Notes under the pieces: generated by a model | Database searches by the model: none | Told to the model about the DNA's origin: nothing | Seen by the model: the letters and a program-made list of their open reading frames with translations, nothing else | Source: a virus | Reading direction: 5' to 3' (one strand) | IMG/VR virus record: IMGVR_UViG_3300009182_000067 | Span: 1-60,115 of that record | DNA: 60,115 bases | Shown here: positions 30,726-37,177 of the stretch, piece after piece | Layout of the letters: each line of letters opens with the position of its first letter | Numbering within the stretch: position 1 is the stretch's first letter | Program-made: the position numbers and the translations under genes

Positions 30726-31220
30726 TCAGAACAACCTCTCAACAATAATAGCACTACCCATGTCATCACCAAGAGTAAGGTTATCATAATGGGTACGCAC
30801 AAGACCCTTACGATCCAAGCCAACAATAGCAATAATGTTCACCATCATACCAAGCTGGGTTCGGATTTTTTCTAGATCGCTCAAGTCATCCGTACCCTCA
30901 GCAGAAGCCAACATACAAGTCAGAAGCATAATCTGCTCCATACTTTCTTCAACACCAGCAGACACCAAGTCAGCCAACTCAAGCAGTTCATTCATGCTGG
31001 TTTCAGGTAGCGCACGGAACCAGTCTCCAATTCTCACATACGGATTTTTTTGTAAATCCATAGCAAGCAATCTAATAGTAGGCGACACATGGGAAGCCAT
31101 AGCAATCTCAGAAAGGTTAAGAGAATAACCCTCCTCGCTAAACTCGATACGAAAATCATCCTCATCCATCACCATTCTCCTTATATCATCATTCTGTCGT
31201 TTACGCCAAAGACTAGCCAT
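30726..31220 (-). CDS. Phage protein, 164 aa
   Basis: 164 residues from the ATG at 31220 (GAGGG 7 bases upstream), overlapping the upstream stop. Contains YVRIGDWFRALPETSMNELLELADL, and a C-terminal GLDRKGLVRTHYDNLTLGDD. Mostly helical and acidic. I recall no named domain. An HNH gene follows directly. Confidence 0.65.
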   Translation of the reverse strand: MASLWRKRQNDDIRRMVMDEDDFRIEFSEEGYSLNLSEIAMASHVSPTIRLLAMDLQKNPYVRIGDWFRALPETSMNELLELADLVSAGVEESMEQIMLLTCMLASAEGTDDLSDLEKIRTQLGMMVNIIAIVGLDRKGLVRTHYDNLTLGDDMGSAIIVERLF

Positions 31221-31372
31221 TATACCCTCACTGGTCCAAGATGCCAAGAGGTAGGTGAGTATAGAGATTCTATTAGTCGCCTTGCCTGAAACACATCATT
31301 TGCTTGCACAATCACTTCTATCATCGATCCCCCAACCTTTGGTGTAATCGTTGCTTTCCATGAACTACTCAT
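31220..31372 (-). CDS. Small phage protein, 50 aa
   Basis: 50 residues from the ATG at 31372 (AGGATAATT upstream). The frame is open to 31417, but that part overlaps the preceding gene. Sequence MSSSWKATITPKVGGSMIEV, then VIVQANDVFQARRLIESLY: a strand-strand-helix pattern seen in many small phage proteins. Function unknown. Confidence 0.6.
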   Translation of the reverse strand: MSSSWKATITPKVGGSMIEVIVQANDVFQARRLIESLYSPTSWHLGPVRV

Positions 31373-31532
31373 AATTATCCTCATCATATAAGCCACGCAT
31401 CTCCATCTGCTCTTCAATCATGGTGAGATAATGTTCATCATCCACACTGAGAGAGGTAAGTGTTGAGTAAAAGTTGTATGCCTCAAACACTTCACTGTCT
31501 GTCATGTTAATGGGATTAAGTCTTATTGTCAT
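31365..31532 (-). CDS. Small acidic protein, 55 aa
   Basis: 55 residues (MTIRLNPINMTDSEVFEAYN..., ending RGLYDEDNYE). Overlaps the next gene by 8 bases and begins 4 bases after the upstream stop, with TAAGGTAACACT ahead of it. Acidic and helical. No family recognised; the tight packing supports it as a gene. Confidence 0.6.
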   Translation of the reverse strand: MTIRLNPINMTDSEVFEAYNFYSTLTSLSVDDEHYLTMIEEQMEMRGLYDEDNYE

Positions 31533-31536
31533 AGTG

Positions 31537-31755
31537 TTACCTTATTAAATCAATATACTCGCCAAAGTGTGTGTCAAATACAGCCAGTAAGTGTTCATAA
31601 TCCCCTGCCTGCATTTCTTCAGTGATCGCTTTCCAGTCTAAGCCATTGTCCTTAGCAATCTGCTTAGCATAACCAAGAAGTGCGAATGCGTTGCCATCTG
31701 GACCCCTAAGATTAATGTAAGGTTTACGTCCCTTCAAGTCTTCGATAATAGCCAT
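31537..31755 (-). CDS. Small phage protein, 72 aa
   Basis: 72 residues (MAIIEDLKGRKPYINLRGPD...). The sequence GPDGNAFALLGYAKQIAKDNG, followed by ITEEMQAGDYEHLLAVFDTHFGEY, is a pattern I recall in many T4-like and other large phages. First gene after the promoter at 31789-31817. Function unknown. Confidence 0.75.
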   Translation of the reverse strand: MAIIEDLKGRKPYINLRGPDGNAFALLGYAKQIAKDNGLDWKAITEEMQAGDYEHLLAVFDTHFGEYIDLIR

Positions 31756-31788
31756 TCATATTCTCCATTTAGAATTGTATACACTGAT

Positions 31789-31817
31789 ATTATACCTGAA
31801 TGCGGTATTAATGTCAA
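31789..31817 (-). promoter_or_regulatory. Sigma70-type promoter, 17-bp spacer
   Basis: TTGACA (31812-31817), 17 bp, TATAAT (31789-31794). Drives the 31537-31755 gene and the run below it. Confidence 0.85.
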
Positions 31818-32063
31818 GGGTGTAGTGTATACAGTTACCCCCCCACGATTCAAACCATCTGCCAAGTTTCGGACTTTTAACCCCCCCCCCCTTTGGAGAT
31901 GGATACTAAAGGTGTAAGAAAATTGGGTGGGGGCAAGCCGATAGGGACCCGAGCCAAATTTTAGGGGACCCGAATTTAACTTCCCTTTTTGAACCCCTAC
32001 CCCCCTTATGCTCTCAGCGAAAGGTTAGGGTGTTTCCGCAAAGAAACTATTACAACTTTCTAC
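31818..32063. other. Gene-free stretch with C-homopolymer tracts
   Basis: About 250 bases with no ORF I can support. Homopolymers on the plus strand: C7 near 31838, C11 at 31881-31891, C6 near 32000. A repeated CGGGTCCC lies near 31945-31972 on the minus strand. The G-tracts on the minus strand could form quadruplex or slippage sites. Confidence 0.7.
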
Positions 32064-32264
32064 TCAGCAATCTGGATCAAAATCGTGCCACTCCTGTGCT
32101 TCATCAACAGTATCATAGCGAGCAAATGTTTCCTCAAGAAAATCTACTGCATCATATACTACATCAACAGGCACACTCAGCATAGCAGCAATCTCTGGTA
32201 CTGTCATATCAGTAGTGCTTAGCAACTCTTCAACATCAACCAAGATATCTTTGAATACACTCAT
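32064..32264 (-). CDS. Small acidic helical protein, 66 aa
   Basis: 66 residues (MSVFKDILVDVEELLSTTDM...). TVPEIAAMLSVPVDVVYDAVDFL reads like an HTH helix pair without a strongly basic recognition helix, and the tail is acidic. Preceded by a perfect sigma70 promoter and a ribosome site AGGAG. Function unknown. Confidence 0.7.
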   Translation of the reverse strand: MSVFKDILVDVEELLSTTDMTVPEIAAMLSVPVDVVYDAVDFLEETFARYDTVDEAQEWHDFDPDC

Positions 32265-32308
32265 AATTTATTACTCCTCTTTTATCTTTTATCAAACCCA
32301 ACACTGTT

Positions 32309-32337
32309 ATTATACAGCATTCATAATTATTTGTCAA
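32309..32337 (-). promoter_or_regulatory. Sigma70-type promoter, 17-bp spacer
   Basis: TTGACA (32332-32337), 17 bp, TATAAT (32309-32314). Drives the 32064-32264 gene. A CGAACA/TGTTCG hairpin (about 32345-32370) lies just upstream. Confidence 0.85.
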
Positions 32338-32419
32338 ATCAATTTCCGAACAACACTCACATGCTGTTCGCTTCACAATGAGGCACTAGTATATATACCC
32401 CCCCATCAGCATTAAGGGT

Positions 32420-32665
32420 TCATCCCTTTCCCATGGAGAAAGTCATTAACAGCTGTTGCGCATCAGAAAGGTCTTCCTCAGCAATACTATCAATGTCATT
32501 CAGCAACAGCAGCTGCTCTAGCAATTCAACTTCACGTTGGTCACTAGTAGATATACCCCTCTTCCAGGAAAGGTACTCATCATACTCATCAATAGACCAC
32601 ATCTTGTCGAGCAATTTTATTTGCTTTTTATTTACGCCTGTTATTGTTACCGAATCTTTGCTCAT
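32420..32665 (-). CDS. Small phage protein, 81 aa
   Basis: 81 residues from the ATG at 32665 (MSKDSVTITGVNKKQIKLLD...); the in-frame ATG at 32719 is less likely. Core KMWSIDEYDEYLSWKRGIS, then REVELLEQLLLLNDIDSIAEE, a pattern I recall from conserved T4-like small proteins. Helical and acidic. Function unknown. Confidence 0.7.
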   Translation of the reverse strand: MSKDSVTITGVNKKQIKLLDKMWSIDEYDEYLSWKRGISTSDQREVELLEQLLLLNDIDSIAEEDLSDAQQLLMTFSMGKG

Positions 32666-32760
32666 CTTTGTCTGGCTCCACAAATTAAAAATCAAACCTA
32701 CTGCCACATTGGCGAACATAAACCACTGTTTTCAGCCAGTGCGATCACTACTTCCAATGC

Positions 32761-32868
32761 CTACGCTAATGCCAATACCGCCAGCACAAAACCCAATATG
32801 GGATACCCAGCGAACACTAAAGCAAGGGCAATGATTACGCCCACGACCACGGCATCCCTCTCAGTCAT
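32761..32868 (-). CDS. Membrane micropeptide, 35 aa
   Basis: 35 residues: MTERDAVVV then a continuous hydrophobic stretch (GVIIALALVFAGYPILGFVL) to the end, long enough to span the membrane. Its ATG overlaps the upstream stop (ATGA). It would insert in the host inner membrane; role unknown. Confidence 0.6.
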   Translation of the reverse strand: MTERDAVVVGVIIALALVFAGYPILGFVLAVLALA

Positions 32869-33095
32869 AAACTACTGCCAATAACGCTACGCTGAACAAT
32901 ATCATAAGTCACCACATCACTCACCTCGTCAACAAGGTCTTTATCTGCCACTTCACTCTCGTCAATGTCAAAATATTCACGAATGATGGTAAACTTTTCC
33001 TGCTCAGCCAGTTCATAGGTTTCATATACACCGATAACAGCATATCCGACATCATAATGGCTCTCAGTCAACACATAAACTTGATTGTTACTCAT
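32865..33095 (-). CDS. Small acidic protein, 76 aa
   Basis: 76 residues from the ATG at 33095 (MSNNQVYVLTESHYDVGYAV...). The start lies 8 bases inside the upstream gene. Strand-strand-helix pattern with IGVYETYELAEQEKFTIIREY, followed by an acidic region DIDESEVADKDLVDEVSD. Found in a run of coupled small early genes. Function unknown. Confidence 0.65.
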   Translation of the reverse strand: MSNNQVYVLTESHYDVGYAVIGVYETYELAEQEKFTIIREYFDIDESEVADKDLVDEVSDVVTYDIVQRSVIGSSL

Positions 33096-33294
33096 AGTCT
33101 TTTTTATCTCCGTATTCTTCATTGTAATCGTAACCAGCGTTATAGGCATGAACCTCTGCTTCTGTCAGTTCAGTTACCTTTGGGCTGGTTGCTGTTCCCT
33201 GCTCATAGTAATGCGGATCACGTGGGCGACGATAATAACTGTCAGCCGAACCACGATCAAACGCACCTCCATGTCTCTTGTCAAAATTTGTCAT
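33088..33294 (-). CDS. Small phage protein, 68 aa (AFDRGSADSYYRRPR motif)
   Basis: 68 residues. FDRGSADSYYRRPRDPHYY is a strongly patterned motif that I recall in small proteins of cyanophages and other large phages, with a C-terminal acidic helix LTEAEVHAYNAGYDYNEEYG. Basic/aromatic N-terminus. No function is known. Confidence 0.75.
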   Translation of the reverse strand: MTNFDKRHGGAFDRGSADSYYRRPRDPHYYEQGTATSPKVTELTEAEVHAYNAGYDYNEEYGDKKDYE

Positions 33295-33344
33295 ATTATT
33301 TCCTTATTAAAAAAACAGCCGATACCACAGATTGGTTTGGCTGC

Positions 33345-33443
33345 TCACAGTCCCATCAGACGCAAGCGCAAGAGCTGTCCCAGTGTAGGTTTCAAGCCCA
33401 GTCGTTTGCGTAACAGCTGTCCCAATGTTTTCTTTTCTTTCAT
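33345..33443 (-). CDS. Basic micropeptide with internal duplication, 32 aa
   Basis: 32 residues: MKEKK, then TLGQLLRKRLGLK and TLGQLLRLRLMGL, a 13-residue unit duplicated. An excellent ribosome site (GGGAGGAAAG) lies upstream. Net charge strongly positive, amphipathic helix likely. It lies directly after the AAA gene at 33467. Function unknown. Confidence 0.55.
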   Translation of the reverse strand: MKEKKTLGQLLRKRLGLKPTLGQLLRLRLMGL

Positions 33444-33466
33444 ATCACTTTCCTCCCTTGTTCTTA

Positions 33467-34399
33467 TTAAGCAGTCAACATATAAGTAGCAAGATCTTTC
33501 CAGTTGTCATTGCTAGCACGAACCTTGCTAACAGCGATAAGGGTACGCAGGCTGATTTCCTTCACGTCGTCCTTGATCTCACGAATCAAAGCCAAAGCAT
33601 CAGATTTGATTGTCTTGCTGTACTCAGGCAGGAATTCAGCTGACTGGGCGATAGTTTCCATACGATCAATTTTCTGATCAAGCGACATAGTCAAGTCAAT
33701 CATCATAGAACGTGAACGAATGGCTTGGTCAATTTTGTCTTCAGTCATATTGCTAATGAAAATAACACGACCTTCAAAATTGAATGACTTTGGCAGGTCT
33801 TCGTCTTTGAAGTCAGCATTCCAGCTGATGATGCGTTTGCCGTAGCTGTCAAGTGCACCTTTCAACAGGTTCAACGCAACTGGGTCTTTGAGGATAGCAT
33901 CACAGTCATCAAACACAACGATTGACTTGTTGTTTTCGAACAGAGTGCGGTACAAACCCTTAGCAGTCGAGAAACCCTTGACCATACGGAAGCACTTACG
34001 CATAGACACAACGCTACCTACTTGAAACTCAGCCAAGTCAGAGATATCGGTGTAGCCTTTGGTTTCCAAAGTCTTAGTCACAGTATAGGTTTTACCCAAG
34101 CCACCTTCACCAGTGATAACTGCGGAGGGCTGAACACCATCAGCAACCATAGACACGAGTTGCTCAACAAAGGCGAAACGCTGGTTGATACCGAAACGCT
34201 GGTCTTTCTTGGCTTTGGCTTCAACAGCACCAGCAGTGATTTCGTCATAGGACAAGTCCATACCTGTCACTTGTTTGAATTTCCACTCAATGTGGGATTT
34301 TTTACCAGTGGTGAAGGGTTTAGCATCACCGATTTGGCAGGTATATTTGCCAGTGTTTTTGTCGAAATTCACAGTAGTTTTCACGGTATTCTTAGTCAT
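33467..34399 (-). CDS. AAA ATPase, 310 aa
   Basis: 310 residues from the ATG at 34399 (AGGAAC upstream). The in-frame extension to 34468 is only promoter DNA. Walker A GEGGLGKT at 97-104, Walker B SIVVFDDCDAI at about 161-171, sensor 1 VIFISN. The first 70 residues form a small basic beta domain. It resembles phage ATPases that remodel DNA-protein complexes; exact role unknown. Confidence 0.8.
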   Translation of the reverse strand: MTKNTVKTTVNFDKNTGKYTCQIGDAKPFTTGKKSHIEWKFKQVTGMDLSYDEITAGAVEAKAKKDQRFGINQRFAFVEQLVSMVADGVQPSAVITGEGGLGKTYTVTKTLETKGYTDISDLAEFQVGSVVSMRKCFRMVKGFSTAKGLYRTLFENNKSIVVFDDCDAILKDPVALNLLKGALDSYGKRIISWNADFKDEDLPKSFNFEGRVIFISNMTEDKIDQAIRSRSMMIDLTMSLDQKIDRMETIAQSAEFLPEYSKTIKSDALALIREIKDDVKEISLRTLIAVSKVRASNDNWKDLATYMLTA

Positions 34400-34435
34400 T
34401 TTCAGTTCCTTCTTCATTATCAAGTCAATATAGTA

Positions 34436-34464
34436 ATTATGCCTTAAAACCGAATTTACGTCAA
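34436..34464 (-). promoter_or_regulatory. Sigma70-like promoter TTGACG/CATAAT, 17-bp spacer
   Basis: TTGACG (34459-34464) and CATAAT (34436-34441), one mismatch each, 17-bp spacer. Drives the AAA gene. Confidence 0.75.
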
Positions 34465-34480
34465 GCACTAAATTCGATTC

Positions 34481-34497
34481 CCCTACTCACAGTAGGG
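34481..34497 (-). terminator. CCCTAC/GTAGGG inverted repeat
   Basis: 6-bp stem with a 5-base loop, starting on the base after the stop codon of the 34498 gene and 17 bases before the next -35 box. Confidence 0.5.
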
Positions 34498-34656
34498 TTA
34501 TTGGTTCATCGCCTTTACGCCAGATGCCAGGATAGCCAGACCGACCAAGGCAACCAGCAACAGGGGCAACAGCTGGGCATCGGTACAGGTGTCCATGCCA
34601 CCAACAGCACCGAAAGTCACTAGAAAACCCACACCAGCACGAATAGAACCACGCAT
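34498..34656 (-). CDS. Membrane peptide, 52 aa
   Basis: 52 residues (MRGSIRAGVGFLVTFGAVGG...). Two hydrophobic stretches, residues 8-20 and 29-45 (LLPLLLVALVGLAILAS), separated by MDTCTDAQ. Probably one or two membrane passes. Its own promoter (34693-34721) and the inverted repeat after its stop define a single-gene unit. Function unknown. Confidence 0.65.
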   Translation of the reverse strand: MRGSIRAGVGFLVTFGAVGGMDTCTDAQLLPLLLVALVGLAILASGVKAMNQ

Positions 34657-34692
34657 AATTAACTCACTTTCTTTATCAATTTCAATACCGTA

Positions 34693-34721
34693 AGTATACC
34701 TGAATTACGAATTAATGTCAA
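34693..34721 (-). promoter_or_regulatory. Sigma70-type promoter TTGACA/TATACT, 17-bp spacer
   Basis: TTGACA (34716-34721), 17 bp, TATACT (34693-34698). Drives the 52-residue membrane peptide. Confidence 0.8.
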
Positions 34722-34734
34722 TCACTACCTACGT

Positions 34735-34759
34735 ATAACCCTACTGTGTGAAGGGTTAT
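34735..34759 (-). terminator. ATAACCCT/AGGGTTAT hairpin
   Basis: 8-bp stem of the repeated boundary family, overlapping the stop codon of the 34756 gene. Confidence 0.5.
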
Positions 34760-35115
34760 TTACGGAAGTAGCCATAGGGCAGACCAACCAAAAAGCACAG
34801 GTACTCATCGTCGCCATCGCTACCTTCGGCTTCGTGTACCCAACGCAATGCCATCTCATAGGACTTGGCTCCGCTCATCATCAAATTCTGCATGCGCATT
34901 TCAAAGTCATGGGCTGCTGCTTCTTGCGCTACCTGCTCATCAGCGTAGTTGCGCTGAATGGTAGTGGCGAGTCGTTCAAACTCTTGCTCAAACTGCTCAA
35001 GCGACCACTCGGTTGTGTCGATTCCACGAGGACGGACGCCATACGCATCCTTGTACATATCCCAATACTGACACTGGGCTTGCTCAACAGGGGACATTTC
35101 ATTCCAACTCAACAT
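34756..35115 (-). CDS. Phage protein, 119 aa
   Basis: 119 residues from the ATG at 35115 (GGAG 10 bases upstream). PVEQAQCQYWDMYKDAYGVRPRG is a motif I recall from conserved phage hypothetical proteins. The middle is helical; the end is EGSDGDDEYLCFLVGLPYGYF. Coupled with the membrane peptide at 35131. Function unknown. Confidence 0.7.
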   Translation of the reverse strand: MLSWNEMSPVEQAQCQYWDMYKDAYGVRPRGIDTTEWSLEQFEQEFERLATTIQRNYADEQVAQEAAAHDFEMRMQNLMMSGAKSYEMALRWVHEAEGSDGDDEYLCFLVGLPYGYFRK

Positions 35116-35130
35116 ACTCATCTCCAAAAA

Positions 35131-35259
35131 TTAACGTGACAATTCATAGCTGGTTGTCTTGACTGTGTCAACGGCACGATCAAGCACACGTGCCACACCA
35201 GCGAAACCGATAGTAGACACAACCACACCAAGGATAAAACCGATTACCAATTTAGTCAT
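35131..35259 (-). CDS. Membrane micropeptide, 42 aa
   Basis: 42 residues (MTKLVIGFILGVVVSTIGFA...). Residues 4-24 are a glycine-zipper-like transmembrane helix, then a charged tail (ARVLDRAVDTVKTTSYELSR). I recall this MTKLVIGFILGV pattern from small proteins in T4-like phages. Behind its own promoter at 35296-35324. Confidence 0.7.
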   Translation of the reverse strand: MTKLVIGFILGVVVSTIGFAGVARVLDRAVDTVKTTSYELSR

Positions 35260-35295
35260 TTTTTTCTCACTTTCATTTTCAATTTCAATAGAGTA

Positions 35296-35324
35296 AGTAT
35301 ACTAAAAAACCGAATTTCCGTCAA
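35296..35324 (-). promoter_or_regulatory. Sigma70-like promoter TTGACG/TATACT, 17-bp spacer
   Basis: TTGACG (35319-35324), 17 bp, TATACT (35296-35301). Upstream of the 42-residue membrane peptide. Confidence 0.75.
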
Positions 35325-35336
35325 GCATTTTCGGAA

Positions 35337-35361
35337 ATAACCTTACAACTTGTAGGGTTAT
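35337..35361 (-). terminator. AACCCTAC/GTAAGGTT hairpin (one mismatch)
   Basis: Variant copy of the boundary repeat; overlaps the stop of the 35358 gene. Confidence 0.4.
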
Positions 35362-35549
35362 GCCTGTGGACCAGAAAAGGTAGTTTTACGTGGGAAACCA
35401 ACAGCAAAGCCAGATGTACCTGTGGAAGCCGAGCGAGTCGTTTTACCAGACATCCAGCCAGACTTGGGGGTCTTGCGTGGTTTGTACACAGTCACTGTAA
35501 CGCCATTTTCAACAGTCACAGACAACACATTACGAGGGATCTTAGTCAT
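35358..35549 (-). CDS. Small basic protein, 63 aa
   Basis: 63 residues from the ATG at 35549 (AAAGGAA upstream). The open frame to 35618 is promoter DNA. Beta-strand start (NVLSVTVENGVTVTVYKPRK), then a Ser/Thr/Gly/Lys-rich region (SGWMSGKTTRSASTGTSGF). I do not recognise a domain. Single-gene unit between promoter and inverted repeat. Confidence 0.6.
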   Translation of the reverse strand: MTKIPRNVLSVTVENGVTVTVYKPRKTPKSGWMSGKTTRSASTGTSGFAVGFPRKTTFSGPQA

Positions 35550-35585
35550 TTTTATTTCCTTTTCTTTATCAATTTCAATACAGTA

Positions 35586-35614
35586 AGTATACCTGAATTC
35601 GGAATTAATGTCAA
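35586..35614 (-). promoter_or_regulatory. Sigma70-type promoter TTGACA/TATACT, 17-bp spacer
   Basis: TTGACA (35609-35614), 17 bp, TATACT (35586-35591). Drives the 63-residue basic protein gene. Confidence 0.8.
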
Positions 35615-35629
35615 CCACTTTATTCGGAT

Positions 35630-35650
35630 AACCCTACTACCTGTAGGGTT
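35630..35650 (-). terminator. AACCCTAC/GTAGGGTT hairpin
   Basis: 8-bp stem of the boundary family overlapping the stop codon of the 35637 gene. Confidence 0.5.
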
Positions 35651-35876
35651 TTACATCAGCGTGCTTGACGATAATCACTGAGCGATAGCTACCTTCATAC
35701 TTCATGGGCAGGTCAAGCGTAACAGTCAAAATTGGACCATCATCGGTGCTGCGGATGTCATCACTACCTACGGTGCCAACGAAAGGAATTCCGTGGTAGC
35801 GACCAAACACACGTGCGCCGAATTCATAAACAGGCTGGTATGCTTTGTTGTTAAAATAATCTGCTAGTGTTCCCAT
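35637..35876 (-). CDS. Small phage protein, 79 aa
   Basis: 79 residues (MGTLADYFNNKAYQPVYEFG...). GARVFGRYHGIPFVGTVGSDD, followed by ILTVTLDLPMKYEGSYRSVIIV, looks like a small beta-barrel domain. I recall similar sequences among T4-like hypothetical proteins. Directly downstream of an HNH gene. Function unknown. Confidence 0.7.
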   Translation of the reverse strand: MGTLADYFNNKAYQPVYEFGARVFGRYHGIPFVGTVGSDDIRSTDDGPILTVTLDLPMKYEGSYRSVIIVKHADVKPYR

Positions 35877-35889
35877 GTTATGTCCTTGT

Positions 35890-36279
35890 TCAAGCGTAGT
35901 TTTTGTAGCGATTCAAATCGCCAGAGAGCCTACTTTTAATTTTATGACAGATTACACATAATTCTTGTATATTAGAAACTCTGTTGTCAGCATGGTCTCC
36001 ATTTATGTGATCAATTTCAGTAAGATGCATATCCTTAGGCAACAGCTTGTGATTGACTGCACATTTAAATCCTAATTTACCATCTGTGTTCTCACAAATT
36101 CCAGTACGATATGGAACAACTCCAGCTGCATATGATTGTCTATTTTGTTGTGCTTTTTCACAAGAACAGCATATAGGTTTCCAACGATATGTTCCATCTT
36201 GATTTTTACGATTCCATGTCACAGGTTTTTTACAACCCTTGTTTATACAGATTGGTCTGAATTCTAAAATTTTTGCCAT
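35890..36279 (-). CDS. HNH endonuclease
   Basis: 129 residues. C12/C16 and C37/C38/C40 form a zinc-binding start. The HNH core is EIDHINGDHADNRVSNIQEL, followed by CVICHKIKSR near 110. It matches free-standing HNH homing endonucleases of phages. It interrupts a run of otherwise coupled small genes, suggesting insertion. Target site unknown. Confidence 0.8.
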   Translation of the reverse strand: MAKILEFRPICINKGCKKPVTWNRKNQDGTYRWKPICCSCEKAQQNRQSYAAGVVPYRTGICENTDGKLGFKCAVNHKLLPKDMHLTEIDHINGDHADNRVSNIQELCVICHKIKSRLSGDLNRYKNYA

Positions 36280-36281
36280 GA

Positions 36282-36491
36282 TTAAACCTTTGAAATTTGA
36301 ACATCATACGAAACACGATTCATCTTGTGATCGTAAACATGCATCGTTGAACCGATACCCACTGCGTTGAACATGTTTTCAAACAGCTGGCGCACGACAG
36401 TGTTAACACTGACTGAGTTTCCGACGCCACGTTTGATGGCAGCACCAGATGCATAAAAAGACACACCATTCACAACGACAAGGTATTTCAT
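36282..36491 (-). CDS. Small phage protein, 69 aa
   Basis: 69 residues (MKYLVVVNGVSFYASGAAIK...). Contains VNTVVRQLFENMFNAVGIGS and ends VSYDVQISKV. Mixed alpha/beta. Overlaps the upstream gene by ATGA. Seen, as far as I recall, in other marine T4-like phages. Function unknown. Confidence 0.65.
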   Translation of the reverse strand: MKYLVVVNGVSFYASGAAIKRGVGNSVSVNTVVRQLFENMFNAVGIGSTMHVYDHKMNRVSYDVQISKV

Positions 36492-36724
36492 ACAGTTTCC
36501 TTTGCTTCCATCATTTCACACAAAATAAATTTTGCGATATTGATATTCTTGCGAGCTTGGTCAGTTGCTTGAGCATGACCGAAGGACATCAATTCTTGAG
36601 CATCGGACAGGACACCCATCGCAACCATTTCAAGACCAGACAACTTAGCAGTGATGCTATTCATGTATTGCTCACGGATGTCATCTTGAGTCATACCGTA
36701 GCAGTTTTTTTCGAATTCAGTCAT
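36488..36724 (-). CDS. Small helical protein, 78 aa
   Basis: 78 residues from the ATG at 36724 (MTEFEKNCYGMTQDDIREQY...); the frame open to 36790 is promoter DNA. All-helical, with the repeated pattern SITAKLSGLEMVAMGVLSDA, AQELMSFGHAQATDQARKNI, FILCEMMEAKE. A similar small protein occurs in other phages as I recall. Function unknown. Confidence 0.7.
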   Translation of the reverse strand: MTEFEKNCYGMTQDDIREQYMNSITAKLSGLEMVAMGVLSDAQELMSFGHAQATDQARKNINIAKFILCEMMEAKETV

Positions 36725-36757
36725 TTTTTTCCTTTCGTTTTCAATCACAATAAAGTA

Positions 36758-36786
36758 ATTATGCCTGAATTCGGAATTTATAGCAA
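36758..36786 (-). promoter_or_regulatory. Sigma70-like promoter TTGCTA/CATAAT, 17-bp spacer
   Basis: Degenerate member of the family: TTGCTA (36781-36786) and CATAAT (36758-36763), still with a 17-bp spacer. Upstream of the 36488 gene. Confidence 0.6.
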
Positions 36787-36801
36787 GCACTAAATGTGAA
36801 A

Positions 36802-36822
36802 AACCCTACACTCGATAGGGTT
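36802..36822 (-). terminator. AACCCTA/TAGGGTT hairpin
   Basis: 7-bp stem of the boundary family, followed on the minus strand by a TTTTT-like tract, a plausible terminator. Confidence 0.55.
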
Positions 36823-36852
36823 ATTGTAAGTCATTGATTTGCTTAGGTTTTT

Positions 36853-37176
36853 TTACGTCCAGATGTCGCCATCAGCGTCCTTCTCATAGCTGAAGCCAAT
36901 GTCGCTTGGGGGCACCACTCCGTATTCCTCCATCTCGGCATACAGCTGTGCTTCTGTTTTGCCGTCAGCCCTGCGTTGCTGTGTGATGAGCCAGCGTTGC
37001 CTTTCGGCTACTTCGGTTTCGCTATTCATGTGCTTGCGTTGCGCAGCACGTTTGACTTCTTTCTGTTCTTCCGTATAGGTGCGTTTGTTACCACAACTAC
37101 GTGAACAATATGGACCACGTTTCCTGTGCTCCGCACCACACGAAGGACATTCCTTTAGTCTATATACGTTTGGCAT
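36853..37176 (-). CDS. Zinc-finger protein, 107 aa
   Basis: 107 residues from the ATG at 37176, one base after the upstream stop. LKECPSCGAEHRKRGPYCSRSCG gives two CxxC-type pairs, a zinc ribbon close to those found in phage HNH-associated and replication proteins. A basic helix and an acidic tail follow. No nuclease motif, so a DNA- or RNA-binding accessory protein is possible. Confidence 0.65.
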   Translation of the reverse strand: MPNVYRLKECPSCGAEHRKRGPYCSRSCGNKRTYTEEQKEVKRAAQRKHMNSETEVAERQRWLITQQRRADGKTEAQLYAEMEEYGVVPPSDIGFSYEKDADGDIWT

Positions 37177-37177
37177 T

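Noticed and set aside
31220-31232. TATAAT-like sequence before the ATG at 31220
   Set aside because: No -35 box at 17 bp and it overlaps coding sequence and ribosome site.
34400-34468. N-terminal extensions of the genes at 33467, 35358 and 36488
   Set aside because: The extra residues read through the -35 and -10 boxes of the promoters, which is why all three look alike; real starts are the later ATGs with ribosome sites.
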